Assembly (NCBI RefSeq): GCF_000293885.2
Contig: NZ_CP010945.1
Location: 5,352,001-5,416,000 of the forward strand
Reading direction: 5' to 3'
Length of the DNA: 64,000 nucleotides
From: Pseudomonas fluorescens NCIMB 11764
Lineage (GTDB): Bacteria; Pseudomonadota; Gammaproteobacteria; Pseudomonadales; Pseudomonadaceae
Of this stretch, positions 26,471 through 34,521 are shown in pieces. The translations under genes were made by a program, and so were the position numbers. The number at the start of each line of letters is the position of its first letter. Within the stretch, counting starts at the first letter, position 1. The notes beneath the pieces were generated by a model, which saw only the letters and a list, made by a program, of their open reading frames with translations, searched no databases and had not been told where the DNA came from.

Positions 26471-27388
26471 ATGTTGTCCATCGAAGACCTGGCATTGCTG
26501 CAAGCCATTCGGGAAACCGGCAGCCTGTCACGCGCGGCGGCACATCTGGGCAAGGCGCCGTCGACGGTGTCCTATGCGGCGCGGCAACTGGAAGAGCGTT
26601 TCGACGCGCTGCTGTTCGATCGGCGCCGCTACCGCCTGCAGCTCACCCCCGCCGGGGAGCTGCTGGTGAATGAAGCGGCGCGGTTGATGCAGGATGTCTC
26701 GCGCCTGACCCAACGGGTGCAGCAAGTCGCCAACGGTTGGGAGAGCCGACTGTGGATCGTCACCGACGAGCTGCTGGAGTTCGAGGCCCTGATCCCGGTG
26801 ATACACGAATTCGACGCGCTGCAATCCGGTGTACCGCTGCGCATCACCCAGGAAGTATTGAAAGGTGTGTGGGAAGCCCTGCGCGAGGGCCGCGCGGACC
26901 TGATCATCGGCGCCACCAACGAACCGCCGGCGATCCCTTCCTTGCGCTGGATGCAACTGGGGGAAATGGAATGGGTGTTTGCCGTCTCGCCCAGGCATCC
27001 ACTGGCCAAGGTTAAAGAACCGATTTCCCGGACAACGGTGACGCAACACCGGGCGATCGTCGTGGCAGATTCGTCCAGAGCCACCGAAGGCAGCACCTAT
27101 GGCGTCTCCGGTGGGCAACCGGTGCTCGCCGTGCCGACCATGCGCGCGAAAATCCTCGCCCAGTGCGATGGCCTGGGCGTGGGCTGGCTGCCCAGACATC
27201 GGGTTGGCTCGTTGCTGAAGAACGGCACGCTGGTCGAGAAACAGATGGCCGATCCCCGGGAACCGAACATTCTGTACGCCGGCTGGCGCGGCGATCATGA
27301 CGGACGCGCCCTGGGCTGGTGGCTGGAAAAACTCAAGCAGTCGTACCTGGCGACCAGGCTGGTCCAGGGCAGCGACCGGTTCGTCTGA
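26471..27388 (+). CDS. LysR family transcriptional regulator
   Basis: A 305-residue LysR protein. The HTH is at residues 1-60 (IEDLALLQAIRETGSLSRAA, APSTVSYAARQLEERF). The effector domain follows (LWIVTDELLEFEALIPVIHE, ADLIIGATNEPP). The serine-containing helix segment APSTVSYA is typical of a subgroup near YhaJ/AllS. The target is unknown; both the DUF2784 gene and the azlCD operon are close. Confidence 0.88.
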   Translation: MLSIEDLALLQAIRETGSLSRAAAHLGKAPSTVSYAARQLEERFDALLFDRRRYRLQLTPAGELLVNEAARLMQDVSRLTQRVQQVANGWESRLWIVTDELLEFEALIPVIHEFDALQSGVPLRITQEVLKGVWEALREGRADLIIGATNEPPAIPSLRWMQLGEMEWVFAVSPRHPLAKVKEPISRTTVTQHRAIVVADSSRATEGSTYGVSGGQPVLAVPTMRAKILAQCDGLGVGWLPRHRVGSLLKNGTLVEKQMADPREPNILYAGWRGDHDGRALGWWLEKLKQSYLATRLVQGSDRFV

Positions 27389-27398
27389 ACCGGCAGAC

Positions 27399-28976
27399 TC
27401 AGTTGGCAATGACGCTCATGTTCCGGCCGCTGGCCTTGGCAACATAGAGCGCCTTGTCCGCTGCGCCAATCAGGTCGTCAGCCTGGGCTTGTGAGGTCGG
27501 ATCGTAAGCGGCGACGCCCAGGCTGACCGTCACCATGCCTTCTGCGCCTTCGCTGTGGCGAATACCGGCATGCAGCACCGCGCGACGGATTTTTTCCGCC
27601 ACCAGAAACGCCCCGACATAGTCGGTCCCAGGCAGCACCACCGCAAACTCTTCGCCGCCGTAGCGCGCCGCCAGATCTCCGGGGCGCTGGATATTTTCGG
27701 TGATGATCGCACTGATATTGCGCAAACACTCATCACCGGCCAAGTGGCCGTAGTGGTCGTTGAACAGCTTGAAGTGGTCGACATCAAGCATCAGCAATGC
27801 GAGGCCGGTCAGGCTGCGCTTGGCACGGCCGATTTCCGAGTGGATGAACAAATCGAACTGACGCCGGTTGGACAGCCCGGTCAACGCGTCTTCCAGGGCC
27901 AGCAGTTCCAGGCTGCGATTGACCTCGATCAGCGTTTCCTGGGCATCCAGCAACTGGCTCTGGATGCGGTTCTGCTGCTTCATCAGATTGATGAGGCGAT
28001 AACCCAGCACGCCAAGAAAAACCAGCAGCAGCGCGACAATGCCGGCACTGAGCAATGACTCCTCACGCCAGCCGGCCAGCACTTCATCCCTGTCGAGCGC
28101 AGCGAAAACGATCAGCGGGTACCCTTCGACCCGGCGAAACCCCACCACCCGCACAACGCCGTCCAACATGGACTTGACCGTTGACGTGCCGGAATTGGCC
28201 ATGGGCAACAACTGTTTGAACAGCGGGCTGCTGGCGAGACTGGTGCCGACCTCCGCGTCCTTGAACGGCCGACGAACGACGATGCTGGCGTCGTCGGCGA
28301 TCAGGTTGATCACGCCGTTGCGGCCCATGTCGATGCTGTCGTACAGGGACAGAAAATGGCTGAGATAAATCGTCGCCAGCGCCACACCGGCAAAACGGCC
28401 GTCGGCGTGATTGATCCTGCGCGACACCGTCATGATCCATTCGCCGCTGGAACGACTTTTGATCGAAGGACCGATGTGCGGCCCACGGTCGGGATGATCG
28501 CGATGGTAGATGAAATACTCACGGTCGGCGTTGCTGGCATCCGGCAGGACCGCGCCGTTGGAATTGGCAACCCAGCGACCCTTCTCGTCATAGACGAACA
28601 GGCCGTGCAACTGGCTCAGCTCACTGCGCTGGGCACTGAGCAAGCGTTCCAGGTGAGGCAACAAGGCCGGTTCGAAGCCGTCGTTTTCCAGGCGCTCCAC
28701 CAGTGTAAACAGCAGCGTATCGGCCTGCTTGATCGTCGCCTGTGCTTGTGAGGCCAGGGTCTGCGCAAGGTTGGACATCGCCACGCCCTTGTCATGCAGA
28801 TGGTACTGGCGCGAATTCCAGGCTTCCCAGATCACGATGGCGATCATGGACAGGCACACCGCCAGAAGCAAAACCACCGCGGAGCGGACCTTGAGTTTTG
28901 CCCCGGCCTGTTCGGTGACCAGGGACACGCTGTGGCGGGATTGTTCGATTCGGTCTTTGACGGACGGATTGCCCAT
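27399..28976 (-). CDS. Membrane diguanylate cyclase with dCache-type sensor
   Basis: A 525-residue protein. TM1 is about residues 32-52, a periplasmic Cache-like sensor 55-295 (FVYDEKGRWVANSNG, DREYFIYHRDHPDRGPHIG, GEWIMTVSRRIN), TM2 about 305-325. A GGDEF domain covers 360-522. The active motif is GGEEF (440-444), intact for c-di-GMP synthesis. An inhibitory RxxD site (RPGD, 431-434) lies five residues ahead, so product feedback is expected. The sensor's ligand is not evident. Confidence 0.93.
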   Translation of the reverse strand: MGNPSVKDRIEQSRHSVSLVTEQAGAKLKVRSAVVLLLAVCLSMIAIVIWEAWNSRQYHLHDKGVAMSNLAQTLASQAQATIKQADTLLFTLVERLENDGFEPALLPHLERLLSAQRSELSQLHGLFVYDEKGRWVANSNGAVLPDASNADREYFIYHRDHPDRGPHIGPSIKSRSSGEWIMTVSRRINHADGRFAGVALATIYLSHFLSLYDSIDMGRNGVINLIADDASIVVRRPFKDAEVGTSLASSPLFKQLLPMANSGTSTVKSMLDGVVRVVGFRRVEGYPLIVFAALDRDEVLAGWREESLLSAGIVALLLVFLGVLGYRLINLMKQQNRIQSQLLDAQETLIEVNRSLELLALEDALTGLSNRRQFDLFIHSEIGRAKRSLTGLALLMLDVDHFKLFNDHYGHLAGDECLRNISAIITENIQRPGDLAARYGGEEFAVVLPGTDYVGAFLVAEKIRRAVLHAGIRHSEGAEGMVTVSLGVAAYDPTSQAQADDLIGAADKALYVAKASGRNMSVIAN

Positions 28977-29054
28977 GACGCTCCCTGAATCCTGATGAGT
29001 GGCGACTGATCCCGTTCGCCTTTTTATTATCGTGACGCCTCAACAATACACCGG

Positions 29055-29582
29055 TTAGCGCGGCGTCTGTTTCAATGCCTCAAGCCACGCCGGGTTCAAT
29101 TGCGTCTGATCGGTCTCGATGCCCAGCGCTTCCATACGGGCCTTGTGCAGGTCCATTTCGCGAATCAATTGGCTGTGATCACTGGAGTTGCCGTCCAGCT
29201 CGTGCATCTGGCTCAACCCCAGGTGATAGAAGCGCAGCAGCTTCATGGCGCCGGGATCATCCTTTTCCACCGCCGCCGTGACCTGATGCATGACGTTGGT
29301 GATGCTCATCAGGCTGCGCTTGAGCTGCCAGCCGTACACGGCGGGCGCCATCCACGCCTGATGCCAGAAGGTGCCGCGCATGAGTGCCACCATCAACAGC
29401 ACCGCGACAAACACGCCACCCACGTTGAAGCGTAGATTGTCCCCCCCCGGCTCGCCGAACATCGCCACCGCCGCGGTCGACAGGACCATCGCCAGGGCCA
29501 GGAAAACCACGGCGATGATGATCGTGCTGCGGCGCGTCTGGCTTCGATAAATCTCGGGGTTTTGCGGCTGGATTTCGAACAT
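29055..29582 (-). CDS. DUF3087 family membrane protein
   Basis: A 175-residue protein with two transmembrane helices (about 20-40 and 55-75), then a helical cytoplasmic part rich in His and Met (LLRFYHLGLSQMHELDGN). It fits DUF3087. ATG 29582 has AGGAA about 9 nt upstream and is preferred to the Met at 29612. Function unknown. Confidence 0.82.
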   Translation of the reverse strand: MFEIQPQNPEIYRSQTRRSTIIIAVVFLALAMVLSTAAVAMFGEPGGDNLRFNVGGVFVAVLLMVALMRGTFWHQAWMAPAVYGWQLKRSLMSITNVMHQVTAAVEKDDPGAMKLLRFYHLGLSQMHELDGNSSDHSQLIREMDLHKARMEALGIETDQTQLNPAWLEALKQTPR

Positions 29583-29794
29583 CGCGACGGGTTTCCTCGG
29601 GAACATGGGCAAAAAGACTGCGGGGCATTATCGCCTCTGCGGGGGATTTAGCTATGCTGGGGCTCCTTTTCATCTTTTCATCGTCAAAGGGGAACGTGGC
29701 GATAGCGCGCAGTTCGTGCCATCTTCTTTTATGGATACATACTATTCGGATGTCATGCGTCCTCGGCGGGTGACATCGTTTTAAGGATCATTGA

Positions 29795-31168
29795 ATGTCC
29801 CAACGTCAAGTAATCAACGCTTCGGTCAGCCCGAAAGGCAGCCTGGAAACCCTCTCTCAACGTGAAGTACAGCAACTGAGCGAAGCCGGATCCGGCAGCA
29901 CCTACACCCTCTTCCGCCAGTGCGCCCTGGCCATCCTCAACACCGGCGCCCATGTCGATAACGCCAAGACCATCCTCGAAGCCTACAAGGACTTCGAAAT
30001 CCGTATCCACCAGCAGGACCGCGGCGTGCGCCTGGAACTGCTGAACGCCCCCGCCGACGCCTTCGTTGATGGCGAAATGATCGCCAGCACCCGGGAAATG
30101 CTGTTCAGCGCCCTGCGCGACATCGTCTATACCGAGAATGAACTCGACGCCCAGCGCATCGACCTGAGCACTTCCCAGGGTATCAGCGACTACGTGTTCC
30201 ACCTGCTGCGCAACGCCCGCACGCTTCGCCCCGGCGTCGAGCCGAAGATTGTGGTGTGCTGGGGTGGCCACTCGATCAACACCGAAGAATACAAATACAC
30301 CAAGAAAGTCGGCCACGAACTGGGCCTGCGCAGCCTCGACATCTGCACCGGTTGCGGCCCTGGCGTGATGAAAGGTCCGATGAAAGGCGCGACCATCGCC
30401 CACGCCAAGCAGCGCATTCATGGCGGTCGTTACCTCGGCTTGACCGAACCCGGCATCATCGCCGCCGAAGCGCCGAACCCGATCGTCAATGAGCTGGTGA
30501 TCCTGCCGGACATCGAAAAGCGTCTGGAAGCGTTCGTGCGCGTAGGCCACGGCATTATCATTTTCCCGGGTGGCGCGGGCACGGCCGAAGAGTTCCTGTA
30601 CCTGCTCGGCATCCTGATGCACCCGGACAACAAGGGCCTGCCCTTCCCTGTCATCCTCACCGGGCCGAAACACGCGGCGCCGTATCTGGAGCAACTGGAC
30701 GCGTTCGTCGGTGCCACTCTGGGTGAGGCGGCGAAACAACATTACGAGATCATCATCGACGACCCGGCTGAAGTGGCACGGCAGATGACCGCCGGTCTCA
30801 AAGCGGTGAAACAGTTCCGCCGCGAGCGCAACGACGCGTTCCATTTCAACTGGCTGCTGAAGATCGACGAAGGCTTCCAGCGCCCGTTCGATCCGACCCA
30901 CGAAAACATGGCCAACCTGAAACTGAGCCGCAGCCTGCCCGCCCACGAACTGGCCGCCAACCTGCGTCGCGCGTTCTCCGGCATCGTCGCCGGCAACGTC
31001 AAGGACAAGGGCATTCGCCTGATCGAAGAGCACGGTCCGTATCAGATCCGTGGCGATGCGGCGGTGATGCAGCCGCTGGATCAACTGCTCAAAGCCTTCG
31101 TTGCCCAGCACCGGATGAAATTACCGGGTGGCGCGGCGTATGTGCCGTGTTATCGCGTGGTTGCGTAA
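29795..31168 (+). CDS. ppnN: Pyrimidine/purine nucleotide 5'-monophosphate nucleosidase PpnN
   Basis: A 457-residue LOG-family enzyme of the YgdH/PpnN type. It has an N-terminal domain (1-140), the catalytic Rossmann core with CWGGHSINTEEYKY, TGCGPGVMKGPMKGA and the PGGAGTAEE motif (about 258-266), and a C-terminal domain. It hydrolyses nucleoside monophosphates to base and ribose-5-phosphate and in enterobacteria is activated by (p)ppGpp. Length and motif order match the family. Confidence 0.94.
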   Translation: MSQRQVINASVSPKGSLETLSQREVQQLSEAGSGSTYTLFRQCALAILNTGAHVDNAKTILEAYKDFEIRIHQQDRGVRLELLNAPADAFVDGEMIASTREMLFSALRDIVYTENELDAQRIDLSTSQGISDYVFHLLRNARTLRPGVEPKIVVCWGGHSINTEEYKYTKKVGHELGLRSLDICTGCGPGVMKGPMKGATIAHAKQRIHGGRYLGLTEPGIIAAEAPNPIVNELVILPDIEKRLEAFVRVGHGIIIFPGGAGTAEEFLYLLGILMHPDNKGLPFPVILTGPKHAAPYLEQLDAFVGATLGEAAKQHYEIIIDDPAEVARQMTAGLKAVKQFRRERNDAFHFNWLLKIDEGFQRPFDPTHENMANLKLSRSLPAHELAANLRRAFSGIVAGNVKDKGIRLIEEHGPYQIRGDAAVMQPLDQLLKAFVAQHRMKLPGGAAYVPCYRVVA

Positions 31169-31193
31169 CCCGGATAGAGTGTGAGCAAGCCGA

Positions 31194-31280
31194 TGTGGCG
31201 AGGGAGCTTGGGTCGCGAAGCGGCCCCAAAAGCTTTTGCGACTGCTTCGCAGCCGAGCGGGAGCAAGCTCCCTCGCCACA
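31194..31280. repeat. REPIN-like inverted pair, gcgagggagctt family
   Basis: Perfect 17-bp inverted ends tgtggcgagggagcttg (31194-31210) and caagctccctcgccaca (31264-31280). They enclose gggtcgcgaagcggcccc and a second palindromic segment. The same architecture is at 63587-63719. It lies between convergent ppnN and a DUF2790 gene. Confidence 0.85.
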
Positions 31281-31322
31281 AAGGTCGGTCCACACAGGTA
31301 TCAATATCCGACTTCCAGGCGA

Positions 31323-31586
31323 TCAACCACCCTGGTTGCCGCATTCGGCAAACTTGCTGTAATCCAGCACTTTCTGCGTACCGCTGGAGTCCAGGTACGT
31401 CATCCGCGCATTGACGATCCCGCATTGGCTGCCGTCATTTTCTACCGTTGAAATAACCTTCTTGATGTCCAGATGGGTGCCAGCAGCGTGGGTCTGCGAT
31501 GGGCTCTGGACATCGGCGTAGGCGGAAAACGCAGCGACGTTCAGAACGGCAAGGAAGCTGGCAGCGACGAGTTTGTTCCGGTTCAT
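31323..31586 (-). CDS. DUF2790 family exported protein
   Basis: An 87-residue protein with a cleavable signal peptide (cut near AYA, residue 24) and the DUF2790 core: LDIKKVISTVENDGSQCGIV, MTYLDSSGTQKVLDYSKFAEC. Two cysteines probably form a disulfide in the periplasm. It is divergent from an OmpR-type regulator, with pairs of spaced direct repeats between them, so it may be one of that regulator's targets. Function unknown. Confidence 0.85.
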   Translation of the reverse strand: MNRNKLVAASFLAVLNVAAFSAYADVQSPSQTHAAGTHLDIKKVISTVENDGSQCGIVNARMTYLDSSGTQKVLDYSKFAECGNQGG

Positions 31587-31727
31587 GGTGATGTCCTCAA
31601 GGTTTCAATGGGTAGTGGTGTGAGGCAAGTTGTCTTGTCTCGATGGAACCCATTCAATCGTCCCGAGGTATCTGCCATGTGTCGTAGCACCGGGCCTTTT
31701 AACGCGTAAGGTGTCATACGGGGCGCT

Positions 31728-31812
31728 CGATACACTTCGATACACCCGCCCCCGAAAAAAGCTGCCGTGTATACCAGTGTATCTATTACATCCTCAGATA
31801 CAGTGAGATACA
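31728..31812. promoter_or_regulatory. Three pairs of 10-bp-spaced GATACA/TGTATC half-sites
   Basis: CGATACAC occurs at 31728 and 31738. GTGTATAC/GTGTATCT occurs at 31767 and 31777, and AGATACA at 31796 and 31806. Each pair is a direct repeat with a period of exactly 10 bp, the layout bound by OmpR/PhoB-type dimers. They fill the space between the DUF2790 gene and the response regulator, so one or both genes are likely controlled by it. Binding is inferred. Confidence 0.7.
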
Positions 31813-31881
31813 AAGGCCGGCAGGCAGCCGCGACGTGGCTCCCTAGAATGCGCAACGTGCGAATAAAAAGAGGGTTGAGTG

Positions 31882-32622
31882 ATGGAACATGTGAACCACA
31901 TCCTGATCGTCGACGACGATCGCGAGATCCGCGAGCTGGTCGGCAACTACCTGAAGAAAAACGGTCTGCGCACCACGGTGGTTGCCGATGGCCGGCAGAT
32001 GCGCAGTTTTCTGGAAACCAATCAGGTGGACCTGATCGTGCTGGACATCATGATGCCCGGCGATGACGGCCTGCTGCTGTGCCGCGAGTTGCGCTCGGGC
32101 AAGCACAAGGCCACGCCGATCCTGATGCTCACCGCACGCAACGACGAAACCGACCGCATCCTCGGCCTCGAAATGGGTGCCGACGACTACCTGACCAAAC
32201 CCTTCGCCGCCCGCGAACTGCTGGCGCGGATCAACGCGGTGCTGCGCCGCACCCGGATGCTGCCACCCAACCTGCTGATCACCGAAAGCGGTCGATTGCT
32301 GGGTTTCGGTCGCTGGCGCCTGGACACCACCGCCCGGCACCTGCTGGACGAGGACGGCACCATGGTCGCCCTCAGCGGTGCCGAATATCGACTGCTGCGC
32401 GTGTTTCTCGATCATCCGCAACGGGTGCTCAGCCGCGACCAGTTGCTGAACCTGACCCAGGGACGCGATGCCGACCTGTTCGACCGTTCCATTGATTTGC
32501 TGGTGAGCCGCCTGCGTCAGCGCCTGATGGATGACTCGCGGGAATCGACCTACATCAAAACCGTACGCAGCGAAGGCTACGTGTTTTCCTACCCGGTGGA
32601 ATTGCTCGGCGCCGAGTCATGA
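31882..32622 (+). CDS. OmpR-family response regulator
   Basis: A 246-residue protein. The receiver is 1-120 (phosphoacceptor Asp55 in LIVLDIMMPGDDG; acidic pocket ILIVDDD; Lys in DDYLTKPFA). A winged-helix effector domain covers 140-240 (LSGAEYRLLRVFLDHPQRVL, YIKTVRSEGYVF). ATG 31882 has GAGGG 7 nt upstream; GTG 31879 is an alternative. The gene that follows is only a stump of a histidine kinase, so this regulator appears to lack its partner here. Confidence 0.92.
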   Translation: MEHVNHILIVDDDREIRELVGNYLKKNGLRTTVVADGRQMRSFLETNQVDLIVLDIMMPGDDGLLLCRELRSGKHKATPILMLTARNDETDRILGLEMGADDYLTKPFAARELLARINAVLRRTRMLPPNLLITESGRLLGFGRWRLDTTARHLLDEDGTMVALSGAEYRLLRVFLDHPQRVLSRDQLLNLTQGRDADLFDRSIDLLVSRLRQRLMDDSRESTYIKTVRSEGYVFSYPVELLGAES

Positions 32623-32801
32623 AACTCGCCCTGCCCTGGCCCCCAACACCCATGCGGTGCGCCTGGACGAAAAAGGGCCCGACCGAGGTCGCTCATGCGG
32701 CCAAGGTGTTCAATGCCATGCAGACACGCATTGCGACCTATCTTAACGAGCGCATGCAACCGCTGGCAGCGATTTCCCATGACCTGCAAACACCGATATA
32801 G
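32619..32801 (+). pseudogene. Decayed histidine kinase stump
   Basis: An open frame of 60 residues begins in an ATGA overlap with the regulator stop, as a kinase gene would, but is mostly missing. What remains is the end of a HAMP-like region (EVAHAAKVFNAMQTRIATYL) and the H-box LAAISHDLQTPI with its phosphoacceptor His, followed at once by a stop. The earlier piece THAVRLDEKGP is in another frame. The transmembrane and sensor parts and the ATPase domain are gone. It cannot be a working kinase. Confidence 0.8.
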
Positions 32802-32814
32802 AGCGCTGTCCTTG

Positions 32815-33750
32815 ATGATCTCACTATCCGATCTGCTGCGATTTTGCGCAGCGCTGCTGCTGGCCGCAACGCTCTGTGTCAGCCTTGACACCAGCGGCGC
32901 CATGGCCGCGGAACCGGGCGTGGCGCCACTGGAACTGGTGGTGCTCGGCTCGGGCGGACCAGGCGCCGGCGGCCGTGCCGGTGCCGGTTACGTGTTGCTG
33001 GTGGATGGCACGCCGCGAATCCTGCTGGATGCCGGACCGGGAACATTCGTGCGGCTCGGTGAAGCGAAGCTCGACATCCGCCGCCTTGACATCGTGCTGC
33101 TGACTCATTTGCACGTGGACCACGTGGCGGAACTGCCGGGCATCGTCAAGGCACGGGCCGTGGCTTCTCGTTCGGACATCACCTTTACAGTGTTCGGACC
33201 GGGTGCCGCGCAACCCTATCCTTCCACTCGTCACTACATCGACCTGATGTTCGGCAAGGACGGGGCCTTCAGCTATGTGCAGGACTTCGCCGGCACCGTG
33301 AGTTTCAACACCACTGACCTCGATCACCTCACTGCACCCAAAACCCTCCTCAGCCAGGACGGCCTGGTGATCAGCGCGGTGACCGGACACCACCGCGACG
33401 CGCCGGCGGTGATTTACCGCGTCGATTACCGGGGTAAAAGCATCACCTTCAGCGGCGATATCGATGCACAGGGCCATGCCGCGCTGACACACATCGCCAG
33501 GGGCTCCGACCTGCTGGTGTTCAACGCCCCGGTCCTCGATCCACCCGACGCCCCACCCGCGCTCTACAACCTGCACACTGCGCCCGGCGACATCGGAAAG
33601 ATCAGCGCCGCAGCACAGGTGTCGAGCCTGCTGCTCAGCCATCTGTCCCGAGACATCGACGAATCCCGCGATGCGGTCACGCAGTCGATCCACCGTGCTT
33701 ATCAGGGCCCGGTGCAGTTCGCCGAGGATGGTTTGCACATTCGGCCTTGA
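32815..33750 (+). CDS. Exported metallo-beta-lactamase fold hydrolase
   Basis: A 311-residue protein with a signal peptide (cut after about residue 30, AMAAE). The MBL metal motif is THLHVDHVAE, with further ligands in VTGHHRD, FSGDID and LLSHLSRD. The fold and glycine-rich start (VLGSGGPGAGGRAGAGYVLL) resemble RNase Z/arylsulfatase-type members. The periplasmic substrate is unknown. The start has a poor ribosome site and lies 13 bp past the kinase stump, so expression may depend on the upstream transcript. Confidence 0.82.
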   Translation: MISLSDLLRFCAALLLAATLCVSLDTSGAMAAEPGVAPLELVVLGSGGPGAGGRAGAGYVLLVDGTPRILLDAGPGTFVRLGEAKLDIRRLDIVLLTHLHVDHVAELPGIVKARAVASRSDITFTVFGPGAAQPYPSTRHYIDLMFGKDGAFSYVQDFAGTVSFNTTDLDHLTAPKTLLSQDGLVISAVTGHHRDAPAVIYRVDYRGKSITFSGDIDAQGHAALTHIARGSDLLVFNAPVLDPPDAPPALYNLHTAPGDIGKISAAAQVSSLLLSHLSRDIDESRDAVTQSIHRAYQGPVQFAEDGLHIRP

Positions 33751-33797
33751 ACGCAAACGGCTGGTTCAGGCAGGCATCGCGGCTTTTTCATGGGGAT

Positions 33798-33815
33798 TTG
33801 TATCCTTGTGTATAG
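33798..33815. promoter_or_regulatory. Fourth 10-bp-spaced TGTAT pair upstream of the repeat protein
   Basis: TTGTATCC and TGTGTATAG place TGTATC at 33799 and TGTATA at 33809, again 10 bp apart. Single GATAC elements follow near 33827 and 33872. These resemble the three pairs before the response regulator and sit about 140 bp ahead of the repeat-protein gene, suggesting shared control. Confidence 0.6.
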
Positions 33816-33952
33816 GAGGCCACGACAGATACGCAAAAGCTGATTTCGCCCCGTTCAGGCACACATCTGCGATACACCCGAGCGTTTAACTGTGTTCACC
33901 GGATAGCAGTCGCTACCGCCTCACTCAAACACAAGCGCACGGAGAATCAATC

Positions 33953-34339
33953 ATGTTCAACTTCTCGAAAGTCTCGTCCCTGGCACTCGGTCTGGCACTG
34001 GTAGGCGGTCTTGGCCTGTCAAACCTGGCCTCGGCCAACACCGCGAGCACCGCGTCCCACAGCCAGGTTCAGCAACTGCTGGTGGAAGGTGGTTCGGACC
34101 GCCTGCAACAGAATCGTGTGGCTGAAGGTGGTGCTGATCGTCTGCAAGAGCTGCGTGAACGTGTGGCTGAAGGTGGCTCTGATCGCCTGATCGAAAATCG
34201 CGTCGCTGAAGGCGGTGCCGATCGTCTGCAAGAACTGCGTGAACGTGTTGCGCTGGTCAGCCCGAAGAACGCCGTACAAGGGGGTGTGGTGGTTGCGGAA
34301 AACCGCGCCGAGTTCGGTTCGAAATATCAGCGGTATTGA
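33953..34339 (+). CDS. Exported repeat protein with C-terminal EFGSKYQRY tail
   Basis: A 128-residue protein. The signal peptide is about residues 1-29 (cut after ASA). Residues 43-98 consist of two 28-residue units built from VAEGGxDRL elements (VAEGGADRLQELRER and VAEGGSDRLIENR), predicted as charged amphipathic helices. The end is VAENRAEFGSKYQRY, nearly identical to the end of the small protein at 35365-35592. A ribosome site (cggagaatca) precedes ATG, and a terminator follows. I do not recognise a family; a secreted structural or peptide-precursor role is only speculation. Confidence 0.8.
   Translation: MFNFSKVSSLALGLALVGGLGLSNLASANTASTASHSQVQQLLVEGGSDRLQQNRVAEGGADRLQELRERVAEGGSDRLIENRVAEGGADRLQELRERVALVSPKNAVQGGVVVAENRAEFGSKYQRY
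34079..34246 (+). repeat. In-gene tandem repeat, two 84-bp units
   Basis: Two 84-bp units each encode 28 residues of the form VAEGGSDRL-x3-R-VAEGGADRL-QELRER. The second half of each unit is nearly identical at DNA level (gctgaaggtggtgctgatcg versus gctgaaggcggtgccgatcg). The repeat keeps frame, so unit number could vary between strains. Confidence 0.85.
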
Positions 34340-34363
34340 TTACAGGTTAATCCGCAACACCCC

Positions 34364-34390
34364 AAGCCCGGAGACCCCGGGCTTTTTTTT
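34364..34390 (+). terminator. Rho-independent terminator of the repeat-protein gene
   Basis: Stem aagcccgg (34364-34371) and ccgggctt (34377-34384), loop agacc, followed by a run of T to 34390, 25 bp after the stop. Confidence 0.9.
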
Positions 34391-34521
34391 GCCTCATCGT
34401 TCCCACCGGGACGAGCGATACGCATAAATCCTCAGTTCTGACGCAAAAGCCCGACGATTGCGCGGGACAGTCGCAACAGGCGCGTACTAAGATTTGCGCT
34501 TCATTTCATCAAGGACGATTC

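Noticed and set aside
34079..34246. Short regular repeats that could be taken for a CRISPR array
   Set aside because: The units are in frame within a protein with a signal peptide, without spacers of unrelated sequence, and no cas genes are near.
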